The translations under genes and the position numbers were made by a program. From positions 155,308 through 219,307 of the forward strand of contig NW_020194684.1 of NCBI RefSeq assembly GCF_002865645.1: a DNA stretch of 64,000 nt, given 5' to 3'. Position 1 is the first letter of the stretch. The number at the start of each line of letters is the position of its first letter. Source of the stretch: Hyaloscypha bicolor E (lineage: Eukaryota > Ascomycota > Leotiomycetes > Helotiales > Hyaloscyphaceae). The notes under the pieces are model-generated. The model did no database searches. It saw only the letters and a list, made by a program, of their open reading frames with translations, and was not told the DNA's origin. Below, one piece after another: positions 24,375 to 34,990 of this stretch.

Positions 24375-24844
24375 TTACAGGTGGGCTTGTGAGAACAGCC
24401 AGTTCGGGATGCATCGAGTGAGCGCCCCAACGAGAGAAATAGCCCATTGACGGCCTGTCAATGGGACGACGTGGAATACCTGGCCTCCGACGAAGATGAT
24501 CATGATCTGAAGCCCAATCATAGTCGAGCTGACCGACATGAACAGCCAGTTTCTGAAGACACCATCAAAAACGTTAAACGTGTCATCGTACTGCCGGCAG
24601 CTGTAAACGCGGAGTTAGATAGCTGCTCCAAATCTACTATGAGTCAGAAATCTAAAAGAAAGTTCATATACTTATACATGTTGAATATCTGCATCCAGAC
24701 GTACGTGTTGAAAACAAGGGTGCTGATCTCCTCGGATCTGTAGGAACATATGTGATTTCCAGCGAAACACAGCACCAACGTAACGGCTGTCTGGTAGATC
24801 GACTGTACGATGATTGTCTTCCACATAGTGATAGTGATCAAGAC
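24375..24844 (-). pseudogene. C-terminal fragment of a plasma-membrane-type Ca2+-ATPase (P2B)
   Basis: On the minus strand a frame starting near 24844 reads through ITITMWKTII, IYQTAVTLVL and TLVFNTYVWMQIFN, the last transmembrane helices of fungal PMCA calcium pumps. A 77-bp intron (24677 to 24601; GTATAAG...ACAG) follows, then a second exon with FNVFDGVFRNW and IIFVGG, ending with a stop at 24375. The pump would export or sequester Ca2+ using ATP, but the actuator, phosphorylation (DKTGT) and nucleotide domains are absent, so this piece cannot function. Its upstream edge is joined directly to a deaminase remnant. Splice sites and frame are otherwise intact, suggesting recent capture or deletion. 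Confidence 0.85.
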
Positions 24845-26153
24845 CAGTGCGCAAGTGGTAGCACGACACTCTCATTTGGAAAGTGATATTGCCTCTTCTT
24901 TGATTTCGAAGCCCTTCGGACCTTGTTGTCTAGGATTGCTTTCAACCGGGTTGAAATGCAACTGAGCTCCCCGTTAACGCTTAACCGGAACGTCTAACTA
25001 GTCTGGTAGGGTCCATTTGTAGTAGAGCCTGCCGTGTGTTCGAGGCACGTGGAAGCTGCCGTGGAGGAAGGAGAAGAGATTGCACAAGTAGCAAGCACTC
25101 TTGCTAGAGCATATGAATCTCGGTCGCTAATAGCGTGGATGAAGCTCGTAAAAGAAGAGGAGCTGTATCTCAGCGTGGACCTTCTAGGGTGATTCCTTGA
25201 GAGAGGCGGGCATCTGGATCTGGAAGGGCTCCACCTGAAATACGCGGTACGTACTATCCCTCGCAGCACAAATAAGCTCGAAGGTAGCAGAGTAATAGGC
25301 GCCCAGCTTGCCAATTGCTTCTGGCAGGTACTGCTTCAAGGTTAGTTCTAGTATCGAGCTCTGAAGAGCTGCCCTAAGAATGGCCAGGGGGATTTCGTAG
25401 GCCTGTTTAATAATCTCTCTAACCACCTCGTATACTGCGGCTGTCTCCGCATAGAGGTCCGATATGCCTTCTAGCTCGGTAAATAGGACATGCAGCCAGC
25501 CTCCGCTCTGCTCTTTGTCAACCCTAACCTGGCCTTAACGGACTTGTCGTTAATCGCCTCGAATAATTGAGTAATAAAGGCTGGTTTTCCAGTAGTCTTC
25601 CAGGTCTCTCTATACCGTAATCGTAGTCGTGACAGGATCCGATATAGGTCTAGAACAACGACCTGTTACCTGTCGAAAGAGAGCCTCGGTACCCTCGGCT
25701 TTCGAATTCTCTAAAAGGCAAATCAGTTAGATTTCGGAACTTGGTACGGATATTGACCTTGCCGTATAGCTTGCTCTAAGATTTTCGCAAGTGTTATAAA
25801 CTCTCGTATAATTGCCGAGAGATCCCTATCGTTTAATGCTATCCGGATCGTGATTTCTTCTCTATTACGTGCTCTTTAATACAGACGGCCATGACCTTCA
25901 GGCTTTTATCCGAAGTGGCTAATAGAAATGCCAGGTTGCTCGCAATCTCCTTCTCTCGTGAGATACTCAGATAGCGTATTTGGTCTAGCTTAGGGACGGC
26001 AAGGTTCTCGCTTGGTACCTCAGGGAGCTTATCTAGCTTTCGGAGATGGCTAATTATTTGCTATAGTTATAGGCGGGTGATTGCACCTCCCCATATCGTT
26101 GCTTCTATAATCCTCTTTTCTTCGTGACCTGCCTTATTGCCATCCCAGGACAT
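24838..26153 (-). pseudogene. OTT_1508-like deaminase gene remnant with stops and frameshifts
   Basis: The minus strand from an ATG at 26153 matches the layout of fungal proteins with the OTT_1508-type deaminase domain. An alpha-helical N-terminal part comes first (SISREKEIASNLAFLLA..., RILSRLRLRYRETWK). A conserved block LGAYYSATFELICAARD (25250-25320) follows, then the catalytic H-A-E motif (VHAEIQLLFFYE, His codon 25175-25177), the paired cysteines ([12 protein letters not shown], 25079-25111) and [12 protein letters not shown]. Such domains are predicted zinc-dependent nucleic-acid/nucleotide deaminases; the substrate is unknown. The frame has at least four TAA/TAG stops, several fitting CAA/CAG-to-TAA/TAG, including one just before the HAE motif, plus at least two frameshifts. 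It runs straight into the Ca2+-ATPase fragment. Confidence 0.8.
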
Positions 26154-26857
26154 GGTTAGGTCGTAGTAGGTATGATACGGGCGGTTGCGAAAAGGTGAGG
26201 CAGCTGGAGAGAGGTACGAGGAGGGGTCGAGGTGGTCGCAAAAGCGTTATTGAGGAGAGGGGGATGGAGCTATAGGCGAGTAATTTATAATAGCAAAGGC
26301 GTGCTAGGTGCTACTCGAATCTCAGTAAATTATAGCAAAGATAATATTAAGGCTCGGAAGAGGCTGCGATATTACCTGATAGATATATTGCAAGCTTTTG
26401 AGTCAAATGCCTATTCCCGACTCTGATTGTCTTTTCCTCAAGATTCAGCAGAAGAGACACTGGGCTTGAGAGTCTGGAAATGACGAGTTTCAGCTTAGTC
26501 ATCCAGGCGTCGTATGGCGGTCTGGCAGGGACGCAAACCTGTCTCGGGGGCTCCAGCTTGATTTGTGTTGGTTTATCGACAATGAAGAAGCTTGCTATGA
26601 GAAGTTGAGGCGTGCCTGGAACTGTTTATTGGGAGCCGAGCCGAGCCGCTCTCAACGGTCGTTGTGCTGCTTTACGACCAGCTTCCTCCACGACGAAAGT
26701 CATCTACATGCAAATATCCAGCCCGCAGCCACGTGCCTCGGTTCTATTGTTCGGTTCCATTGTTCTGATAGATCACACCCCATCTGCTTTCTCTCCGGTC
26801 TTTTGGGCTCTGAACCGACCGCAGGACAATTTCCGATGGCCATCCACAGCAACCGCG
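26154..26857. other. Intergenic stretch, no supported gene
   Basis: This lies between the deaminase remnant (minus) and the fragments on the plus strand. An AT-leaning part at 26270-26400 may mark an old RIPed piece. The 5' promoter of the deaminase gene would lie in its left part. ORFs here overlap one another and show no domain. Confidence 0.4.
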
Positions 26858-26940
26858 ATGCCGATCAATTTCTTCAGCTCCCCCAGCGAGATCCGGAATA
26901 AGATCTATGAGGAGGCCCTTGGGAAACTAGATTGGCGATT
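26858..26940 (+). pseudogene. N-terminal fragment of a 2EXR/F-box-like protein
   Basis: From an ATG at 26858 the frame reads a short segment containing FFSSPSEIRNKIYEEAL, which resembles the L-P-x-E-I-R-x-x-I-Y signature opening fungal 2EXR/F-box-like proteins. Similarity stops after about 25 residues. From there the sequence turns into what looks like the intron of a zinc-cluster gene. Only this signature supports the call. Confidence 0.5.
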
Positions 26941-26994
26941 CATTTTCAAATTCTGCACCTTGAATTGTGCACAATCTGCTAACTCCATCACCAG

Positions 26995-27304
26995 TGTGAC
27001 GAAGAACACCCTACCTGCCGCAAGTGCCAAAAGTCGAAGCGTGAGTGCTTGGGCTACGATCCTCTCTTCAAAGCACAGCCAGGTCCTGCAGCCACTCAAC
27101 CGGCACCAAGCTTTGCCCCTTCTCAAGGCCCTCTCGTGGCCACAGCAAACCCACACGAAAACCAACCCCAAATGCTCGGAGCAGCCTACGGTACACCAAC
27201 AATGAGTTACGATCCTGCTCTCTCCGCGGGCGTCAGCTCTCCCGACTCAGCAGTTTGACTACACCTCCGCGATCGATCCAGCATTGGAGTCTGCTACAGC
27301 ATAG
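26995..27304 (+). pseudogene. Zn2Cys6 transcription-factor fragment (second half of the zinc cluster)
   Basis: A good 3' splice site (branch-like TGCTAAC about 26977, AG at 26993-26994) opens a frame with CDEEHPTCRKCQKSKREC. This is the C-terminal half of a fungal binuclear zinc cluster with three of the six cysteines plus the usual C after KRE. It is followed by a Gly/Pro/Gln-rich linker. The exon for the first half of the cluster is missing; a 2EXR-like fragment stands there instead. The frame ends at 27258, but the next frame (QQFDYTSAIDPAL to 27304) looks like its natural continuation, implying a one-base shift. It could not bind DNA as it stands. Confidence 0.7.
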
Positions 27305-27602
27305 TCGACACGATAACAGCCGGAATGCAATGGAAGATACGTGCTGTCACCCAGAAGGGGTAGCGGCGACCGAAGCCCGGTGGGGTTCTTGCTGCGGATT
27401 AAAGATATGCTGTACGGAAATAGTCGATATCATCTGTGATGACTGTCTGTGGAGAGAGACTAGGAAATTGAACAATCAATTAGGGTTTATTGGTACGCCT
27501 GCCTTGTATTACGGGAAAAAGTAAAACGACCCTCCCGTCCGCCCCCCCCCCCCCCCCTTAACTGCCTCGGGCTTGCGGCGGGCTTTAAGGAGACGCTAAC
27601 TA
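27305..27602. other. Short spacer with a 16-base poly-C run and one arm of an inverted repeat
   Basis: It holds the left arm of a 20-bp perfect inverted repeat (27513-27532), a run of 16 C (27542-27557) and the TA target duplication (27601-27602) of the next transposon. No gene is seen. Confidence 0.6.
27513..27532. repeat. Left arm of a 20-bp perfect inverted repeat (partner 31294-31313)
   Basis: GGGAAAAAGT followed by AAAACGACCC; the exact reverse complement is at 31294-31313. Both arms are next to a C/G homopolymer run on their inner side, as if they are the ends of one element of about 3.8 kb. Confidence 0.75.
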
Positions 27603-30600
27603 CTCGTCGGCTAATCCTCACCCTGTTTGGGCCGCCTCGCTACGCTCGTCGGTTGCAGCAACTCCGACATACCACCAACTCCGACATTTTATATAATTAA
27701 TTAAATATTAATATAACTATATAAGATATCGTAATAAAAAATTTATATTATTATAGAGCTCAATTAGCCCGTTAAAATGATATAATATGGGTATTATATA
27801 ACCTGTTTTAGCCTTTATAATACGGAGATAAGTATTAATTTTTAGGCTAAAATTATTATATTATATTTACTTTTGCTATATATTAAGAGTCAAGTACAGG
27901 AATTACTCTTTATTTCGTATAGTATTAGTTCCTTTAGCCTCCTATTAATATTATATACTAGCCTGTATACTAGTTTCCGTACTTTGGGTATTAATAGTAT
28001 TAATCTTATACTTTCTCTCTCTAGGCTTCTTTCCCTAAGCGAGTAACTCCTGTCTTCTAGCCTTCTTTGCTTTTTCTTCTATTCTCTTTCTCTTATTCCT
28101 TTTAGCTCTCTCTTGTTCTCTTCTTATGGCCTTTTTAAGCTTCTCCTGCTCCTTGCGAGTAATATTCTCTTCTCTTTTCCTCTTTTTTTTAACCCTATCA
28201 AGTTTAGCTTAATGGCGGTATTTAGCTCTCTCAAGCTCCTTCCGAGCTTTAGTTAAAGTATTCTTCTTCTCCTGCTTCTTATAAGCCTTAATTTGATATA
28301 AATTATTTCCAGATAAGATAACTCGACCCTCTCCTAGTGGCTTTATGTATTTTTAAAGGTTCTCTTTATCTATAAAAGGAGAAGGCTTAGCCTATATACT
28401 CTCTTTATCCTTCTTAGTAAGGTTCTTGTATATAATTGCACCCAAATTAGCCTTAATCTGGGCTTCTTTCCTAAACTTATAATTAGATAATTACCTAGAA
28501 GGCAAGGATATCTCATCTTTATACTTTTCTAAAAAGGTAGTATACTTATATATACCCTTTGCTCTATAGGGTATCTGGAAAAAGGAGGTTCTGGTATACT
28601 ACTAATTATCTAGTCTGTAAATTCCTGAGTTCTTCTTGCTATAATTAGTAAGTCTAGCTTTAGAAAAGGATTCTACTAGATTATTTATAGTATTTCTAAT
28701 CTTGTTTTCGATTTCTAAAGCCCTAGGAAGTAATAGAAGCTCTAAATCGTCTTTATTATCCTTATTAAGCTTGCTTAGGGGTTCAGGGGTATTATATAAT
28801 TCGGGCTATTACTCCTATATTATTAATTCCCTAGGCTTTACTCGGAGTTATGGTTTATTAGATAAAGGTATATGAATTCCAAGTAATAGATTAGTCTTAC
28901 TATAATTATAAATATATTCTCTAATACTTTTATTATCTAGTTTCTTAGCTATTTGCTTCTCAAGAGCCTTTAGAATTATATCGGGATTAAATAAGTAAAT
29001 ACTAGTTTTTGCGAAAGCTAAATATATATTCTTTTTAGTAAAAGCTAGAGCTCTGATTTGCTTATAGTATTATAGGAAAGTCATTTTCGTAAAGTTGTTT
29101 CTATTCTTATAAATCTTGTCTTTAATTACTCTTAAATACTAGTACTTCTCCTACTAGAAATATGTAATATCTAATAGTTAATATAGGTATATAGAGTATA
29201 TAATTAGACAGAAATAAATAATATCCAAAAACTTTATAGCTTGGATAAATTCGTATATTATATAGCTTCTGTATTTATTAAATATTAGAAGACAATATTT
29301 GCTCTTAACTTGTAACTTGGTTTGGTAGTAGAAATACTATAGCTATTTATAGGCTAGCTCGTTATTTATATATCTATTTTTAGAGGTTGTGATTTTGATA
29401 TTTGGGACTAGATTATTATTAAAATACTTCTATATAAATATGCTATCTGGTATAATAATAAATAGATTAAGCTTCTAGAAACTAGTAGATATATACTTTA
29501 TAGCTATAACTAGCTCTCTTTATATAGGATCCTTTATAAATATTTGAACTTAGTTAATATAATTATATTTTTAAGGGCATTTTTAATAGAATGGTTTTTT
29601 ACTTATATGTTTTATATTCTTATAAGTAATTATAGTAGTATTTTATATATATCCTATTCGGAATCTAATCTTATTTATATTATATTAATTATTCTTATAA
29701 ATATTATACTTTTCCTTTATGGCCTTTAGATTATTAAAGTATTTTATAATAATTTCGGGAGTAAGAGTATTCTTTCTTTTATAATCTATAGGCTTAGTAT
29801 AAACTATATAGTACCGGCCTAATTTCCTCTGTTTTTTTACCTAATAAAGGGCCTATATATCTCTAATTTGGTCTATAGAAGAAAGTATTTGACCTATAGC
29901 CTTTAAAATTAATATAGCTACTATAGTAATTATATTATATTATAAAGAATAATTCCTCTTAATATATATATTTATATATTATATTAAGCTTGCTTCCTGG
30001 GCCTTATTTAATCATATATTATGCCCTCTATTCTCCGAAAGAGGCTTGGACCCCTTATATTAATTAAAACATATTAAGTAAGGTATATTAAATATAGAGG
30101 CAGAAGTTTATAGGTTTGTAATTTCGGTTTCTATAGGGTCCTTCCAAGTATATATGGCTTCCTTTATCCGCTCCTCCTATACTATATACTGAACCGTCTT
30201 GTACTATAGGAGTTTTTTGAGCCTCTAAACCACTTCCTCGTTCTTCTCTCTTATTATACGGTATATGGCTTTAGGTATAGTGGCGTATTTAATGATTTGG
30301 ATAGGAATAGAGTAATATTAAGGAGTAAATTGGATGCGATTTTTATATATAAGGTTATACCGAGGCTGCTCGGTAAGCTCCGATAATTTACTTAATTAAT
30401 TATTACTATAACCGGATATGCTTTAATTAAAAAATACTCTATTAGGTAATTACTAGTCTAAGTAAGGGCTATAATTATATAAAAAAATTATTTTAATCGG
30501 ATATATAGTTATTTTTTAATATAATAAAAACGACTAAAAATCGATGTCGGAGTTGCTGCAATATCGGACTTGCTGCAACCAGCGAGCTTAGCGAGCTGGC

Positions 30601-30628
30601 CCGAACTGGGTGCGGAAATGCCTGCGAG
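27603..30628 (-). mobile_element. pogo/Fot1-type DNA transposon with long composite TIRs
   Basis: Terminal inverted repeats of roughly 80 bp close the element. The inner part contains GTCGGAGTTGCTGCAA; the outer part is less alike (CTCGTCGG on the left against the complement of CCTGCGAG on the right). TA stands directly outside both ends (27601-27602, 30629-30630), the target duplication of Tc1/mariner elements. Total length is 3026 bp. The interior is AT-rich and RIPed but encodes a recognisable DDE transposase on the minus strand. The TIRs are much less mutated than the interior. Confidence 0.88.
27950..30320 (-). pseudogene. Degenerate DDE transposase (pogo/Fot1 family)
   Basis: Minus-strand translation shows, in order: an N-terminal helix-turn-helix region (NIPY, then SKPLSENRGHN, about 30000-30250); the first catalytic block as NKI-FRIG (normally N-D-E-T-G-F, about 29650); the second as LLIFNKYRS (normally D-G-H-S, about 29270); the third in a degenerate LLQPLDV block (about 29180); then the block AFAKTSIYLFNPDIILKALE (about 28950-29010); and finally a long Lys/Arg/Glu-rich coiled C terminus (28020-28300). 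The enzyme would cut and paste the element at TA. Stops throughout make it inactive. Confidence 0.82.
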
Positions 30629-31560
30629 TAGGGGTGTCGATGGCAGAATCTTTTTTTGGCTTATCGCTTGGCATTTCCCGAGTTTATTACTAAGGAACCG
30701 ATGCAGCCTTAGAATCGCACACGCACTCCCCAAAGGCCCCCCAACTACCGCTGGTATTAAACCCAAATCACTGCGGGTATTAAATAGAAGTATTAATAGA
30801 TTTTAGAGTTTTAATGATATCTAAATAATTACTTGTATAAGTTTATATATAAGAGCTCTAGTTTTGGGGCATGGGATAAGCGAGGCGATTATTGCGCACG
30901 AGGAAAATAAGTTCCAGGTGCTTAATCGCTAAATTTTCAGGCTCTCTTAAGGTCGGTGCCCCTAATCGACATCCCTAATGGACAATCGACACCCCTAATT
31001 GACACCTCTAATTAGTATCCGGCAAGATATCGCTTTATATTTTTCTGTTTTGCCAGAGGTTAAGAGGAATTAAGTATTGCCATATGCATTATAACCAAAT
31101 CTGTCTGGAAATAATAATAATAACATGCGCATTGCGGTATATTAAAGCAACGCGTACTGGGTGCCAATATATATTCATTAATTTGCATACACTGGTGTAT
31201 ACAAAGTAATGTATACGGGCACGTACCACCGCTTGCTGATTTCGGTAGTGTGGCCCCAATCGACACCCCTAATCGACACCGGGGGGGGGGAGCGGGTCGT
31301 TTTACTTTTTCCCAAAGCAAGGACCTGGGCTGGCAAGGGGGCTTGTTGCTGGCTCGGAATGCAGTGGCTATTTGTAGATAGAAGTCAGCAAAGATGTGTA
31401 AATATCGAGGATGAGACGAGATACCGAGGCAACACCTGATCAATTGGTGTCCACGGCTCACCGCTTTAAAGAATCCGAGAGATGCTAGTGAGGCCAACCA
31501 TGCTAAAACCCCACGTTCCGTGTTGGGTTCTGGTAACTGATACCCCGCACCAAAACACGT
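30629..31560. other. Spacer with scattered copies of a CGACACCCCTAAT motif and a poly-G run
   Basis: It has moderate GC content and no gene. A 12-13 bp motif (CGACACCCCTAAT or its complement) recurs at about 30632, 30960-31010 and 31250-31280. A run of 10 G (31281-31290) sits beside the right arm of the 20-bp inverted repeat. This organisation resembles subterminal repeats of a non-autonomous DNA transposon. Confidence 0.55.
31294..31313. repeat. Right arm of the 20-bp inverted repeat
   Basis: Exact reverse complement of 27513-27532, with 10 G on its inner side mirroring the 16 C beside the left arm. Confidence 0.75.
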
Positions 31561-31605
31561 CCCGCACCAAAACACGCGTTTTACACCAAAAACACCCACT
31601 TTTCA
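31544..31605. repeat. Left terminal inverted repeat of a 22-kb interval, with a duplicated end
   Basis: CCCGCACCAAAACACG occurs twice in a row (31544 and 31561), then continues through TTTTACACCAAAAACACCC. The reverse complement, slightly RIPed, is at 53776-53840. Confidence 0.8.
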
Positions 31606-33016
31606 CGACTTAATAACTTAAGAACTAATAGAGCGTTTAATATAAAATTTAAGACACTAATTAAACCTTAGTTGAATTTTGTAATTATCTTATAAAAATA
31701 TAAAAATATAAAAATATTATTAATATTACTATTAATTTATTAATTAAAATATATATTTTTTAAATTTATTTTAAACTTATAATAAAATATAATTTATTAT
31801 ATAAATATATATAAATATAAAAACAAAGCTCTAATATAAGTATATAGATATTTTTAGTATAAGCAAAAACTATTTAAGCTATTTAAGCTACTTTAGAATA
31901 GTCTTAAGTAAAGTAGAATAGAATATTATTTTAGAATAATTTAAAAGTAATTATATATAAGTTATATAAATATAATAAATAAAGTACCTATTAAATAATA
32001 CTATATAATTTAAGCTAAAGCTTATATAAGGCTATTTAAATATTATTTTTCTTTTATAAAAACTAGATTTCTCTTCTTAAAATCTTTTCTTTCTTTCTTT
32101 TTTTCTTCTCTTTTTACTTCTTCTAATTCGTTTTTAAATAACTCCCAGCTTTTTAATAAGATATTATATTAATAGTATTCTTATTAAGTTTATAAGATAA
32201 TTTAGATAATAAAAGTACCTTATAAAAAGAGTTTGCCCTTAATAATTAAAGAAGTATAATAGCGGAATTAATATAATAATTAAAGGCTTAAAGTTTAAAG
32301 AATCTCATATATTAGAAAATACTAAGCTATAGAATAAAGTAGATATTACGCTCTGCCGCTTTACTAGTAAATTTAGCGTCACGTGACCGCGATGATACAT
32401 ATAGCTGGCTAGTATTTAGAATACCAAAGCTCCTGTATTTATAAGCTTCTTTCCTTAGTTTAGAATACTCGGATTAAGAGCCACTTTACCTTATTTTCCA
32501 AGCCCAGAGACCCGGTTTTATAATAATAGAAAGAGTACCTCGACTTTTAGTATTATTTTATTTAAGTAATTCCGGCTTAGCTTTATTTTATACCTGTTTC
32601 TAATATTCTGTTTTTAATAGATTATATTCTTATATTAGCTATTATAGGAAGCCTAAGAATATATTAAGGTTCTATTTATTTACTAAGCCTTACTATTATT
32701 TAATTAGATAATATAATAATACTAGACTCGGGCTATCCTAAAGTCTTATCTAATTAGGCTAGTATTATTATATATAATATTATATATATACTATTTAACT
32801 ATTCTAAAATATTCTAGAATAGTTAAGTAAAATATTAAATAAAATATAAATAGTAAGAAATTCATTTGAGTAAAATATAAATAGAACTTATTATTTTATT
32901 TATTTTCTATACTAGACATTTTTATTAATAATTTATTAATAAAGTTTTAGTTTTTAAATTTTGAGCTTTTATTATATAATTTTATATATATTATATAAAC
33001 TTTATATAATTTAAAA
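31606..33016. other. AT-rich RIPed host sequence left of Gypsy F
   Basis: This is probably the left part of the DNA transposon whose ends are 31561 and 53840. No coding blocks were recognised. A less mutated island at about 32340-32560 contains GTCACGTGACC (palindromic core CACGTG) and TATA-like sequence. A similar CACGTG-rich patch is at 52740-52780. Confidence 0.4.
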
Positions 33017-33287
33017 TAATAGAATAAATTAGTAAGTTATAAAATTATAATATTAAATTTAGTATATAACTAATTTTTATCTTTTTTATAAGATTTAGAA
33101 AAGCTTTTTCTAAATAGAAAACCCTAATAATATATATATATAATTAGTAATTTATAAGTTTAATACTTATAATATAAATAGTAATTAGTTATAATAATAA
33201 AAGGCTATTAATTTTACTAATTAATACCTATAATATCTGAGATTTATTATATATTTTTTAGTTATATATATTCTTATATATATTATA
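33017..33287 (-). repeat. LTR-F, 3' LTR of Gypsy F
   Basis: A 271-bp copy starting TAATAGAATAAATTAG on the plus strand and ending ATATATTATA, matching 53054-53323 in the same orientation. Exact ends are uncertain by a few bases because flanks are AT-rich. Confidence 0.75.
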
Positions 33288-34990
33288 ACTATATTTCTTT
33301 TCTAGAATTTTATTTCTAAGATTTATTAATCTATTCTAGTAAAATATTTAATTAATTATATATTTAATTAAAATAAACTTCTAGTATTTTAGGAAATAGT
33401 TTTACTAATATAATCTAAATAATAAATATAAAAATCGTCTAATTAGATTAGGGCTAAATAAGCGAGAAAAAATAGTAATTATATTTCAGATATAAAAGCT
33501 AGTTAGTAATTATAATTTTATTTAGGAACTAAATATTCTAATTAGCTTAATCTAAAATATTAAGGTACTGTTTTATAAAATTAATATTATTTATTAAATC
33601 TTATATTAAAATAATCTAAATAGTTTTATAAAAAGAATTTAATAAAATATTTATATAAGAAACCTATATAAATATTTCTAAAGTTCTAGAAATTATTTAT
33701 AAGCTCCTAGAAATATATATTAATTAATTATACTAATTTCTAATTAGGACTAGTATAAAAACTAGTAGTTAATTCAGATAATTCTTTATTTCTATAAAAG
33801 AATTTCTTTATATTACTATATATTCTTTTTTTTCCTAATAATTATATATATAATAACTTTTTCTATTATTATTTTCTAGTTTCTTTTTTTGTTCTTTTCC
33901 AAGTTTTCTTTAATTATTTTTAAATAATTCTATAATATTTTTTAGCTTTATTATTTACTAATATAATTATAAATATAAAAATAATTTTATAGCTTTCTTT
34001 TCTATTATTAATAGATATTTGAAATATTTCAAGTATTTATTTATTAATTTTTTTATCTTATATATTATAATATCTAATAAAAAGTATTATAATTATTATA
34101 ATAAAAGTTCTAAATTTTATATTTTAGTAAGTTCTTTAGCTTTAATATTTATTAAAGCTAATATAATTTCAGATTTCTTATTATTTATTAGAGGCTTATT
34201 AGTTTTAGGAAAATATTATTATAACTTTTAAGAAATTCTTTAAAAAATATCCTAAATAATATTATATTATTAAAAATAAGTTTATTAATTAGGTTTTTAA
34301 AAACTAGAAAAAGTATTTATTAAATTTTTAGAATTCTGTTTTTTGTTTTAATAAGGCTAATAAGAATATTATTTGAATTAATATTTTAAAAATAAACTTT
34401 TTCTAATATATTTAGATATTTATTAATTCCTTAAAGAAATATTATAAAGTTTATTTTTAAAGCATTAAGCTTATTATTAAAATTACTATCGAGATTTCTA
34501 TATAATCTATTATTAGTATTTAAGTATTAATAATATAATATTTATAATTATTCGGGATTTGATTTTAGAAGTTCGGACTTTTTATAAAATATATAAAGCT
34601 ATTATAAGTTTTTTATCTACTTCTTTTAATATTTTTAATACTAATATTATTATAATATAATTATATTTTATTAAAAAATAAGCGAATTCCGGAAATTATT
34701 ATATAATTCTTTACTAAGTTCTAAATAAGGCTAATATTTAATATTTTAGGAATTAGAAATTAGGAATTAGAAATTAGGAATTTATTTATTTAAAGTATTT
34801 ATAGCTAGTTTATCTATAATAAATCTTTTTTAATTCTAAATCTTTTTTTAATAATTTAAATATAATTCTTATAAGCCTTAATAAAACTCTAGAAAACTTT
34901 TATAAATAAAAAAACCTTAAAAAAAAACGTTTTTATTACTATTTCGGGGGTTTTTTTAGTTATTTAAATTTTCTTTTTTCTTTAAATAGC
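33288..34990 (-). pseudogene. Conserved extra region downstream of the Gypsy F chromodomain
   Basis: Both copies of this Gypsy family (here and 2900-7100 without the transposon insertion) keep about 1.7 kb between chromodomain and 3' LTR. Minus-strand translation shows long protein-like tracts rich in Asn, Lys, Leu and Glu (for example EIILALINIKAKELTK near 34150-34110 and a charged EQKKKLENNNRK stretch near 33900). Stops fit RIP of Gln/Trp codons. No known domain was recognised. It may be an accessory ORF, or a relic of another element carried in an ancestor. Confidence 0.5.

Noticed and set aside
26612..27205. 197-codon plus-strand ORF as one protein
   Set aside because: Only its short 2EXR-like piece is recognisable. 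Its second half reads the zinc-cluster exon in the wrong frame.
29544..29729. 61-codon hydrophobic plus-strand ORF
   Set aside because: It lies antisense inside the decayed pogo transposase. Ile/Leu/Tyr/Asn-rich composition is expected from RIPed AT-rich DNA.
31060..31599. 179-codon minus-strand ORF
   Set aside because: It spans the poly-G run, transposon ends and spacer. The composition is incoherent and no family matches.
34019..34231. 70-codon plus-strand ORF
   Set aside because: It is antisense to the extra region of Gypsy F and not conserved in the sister copy.
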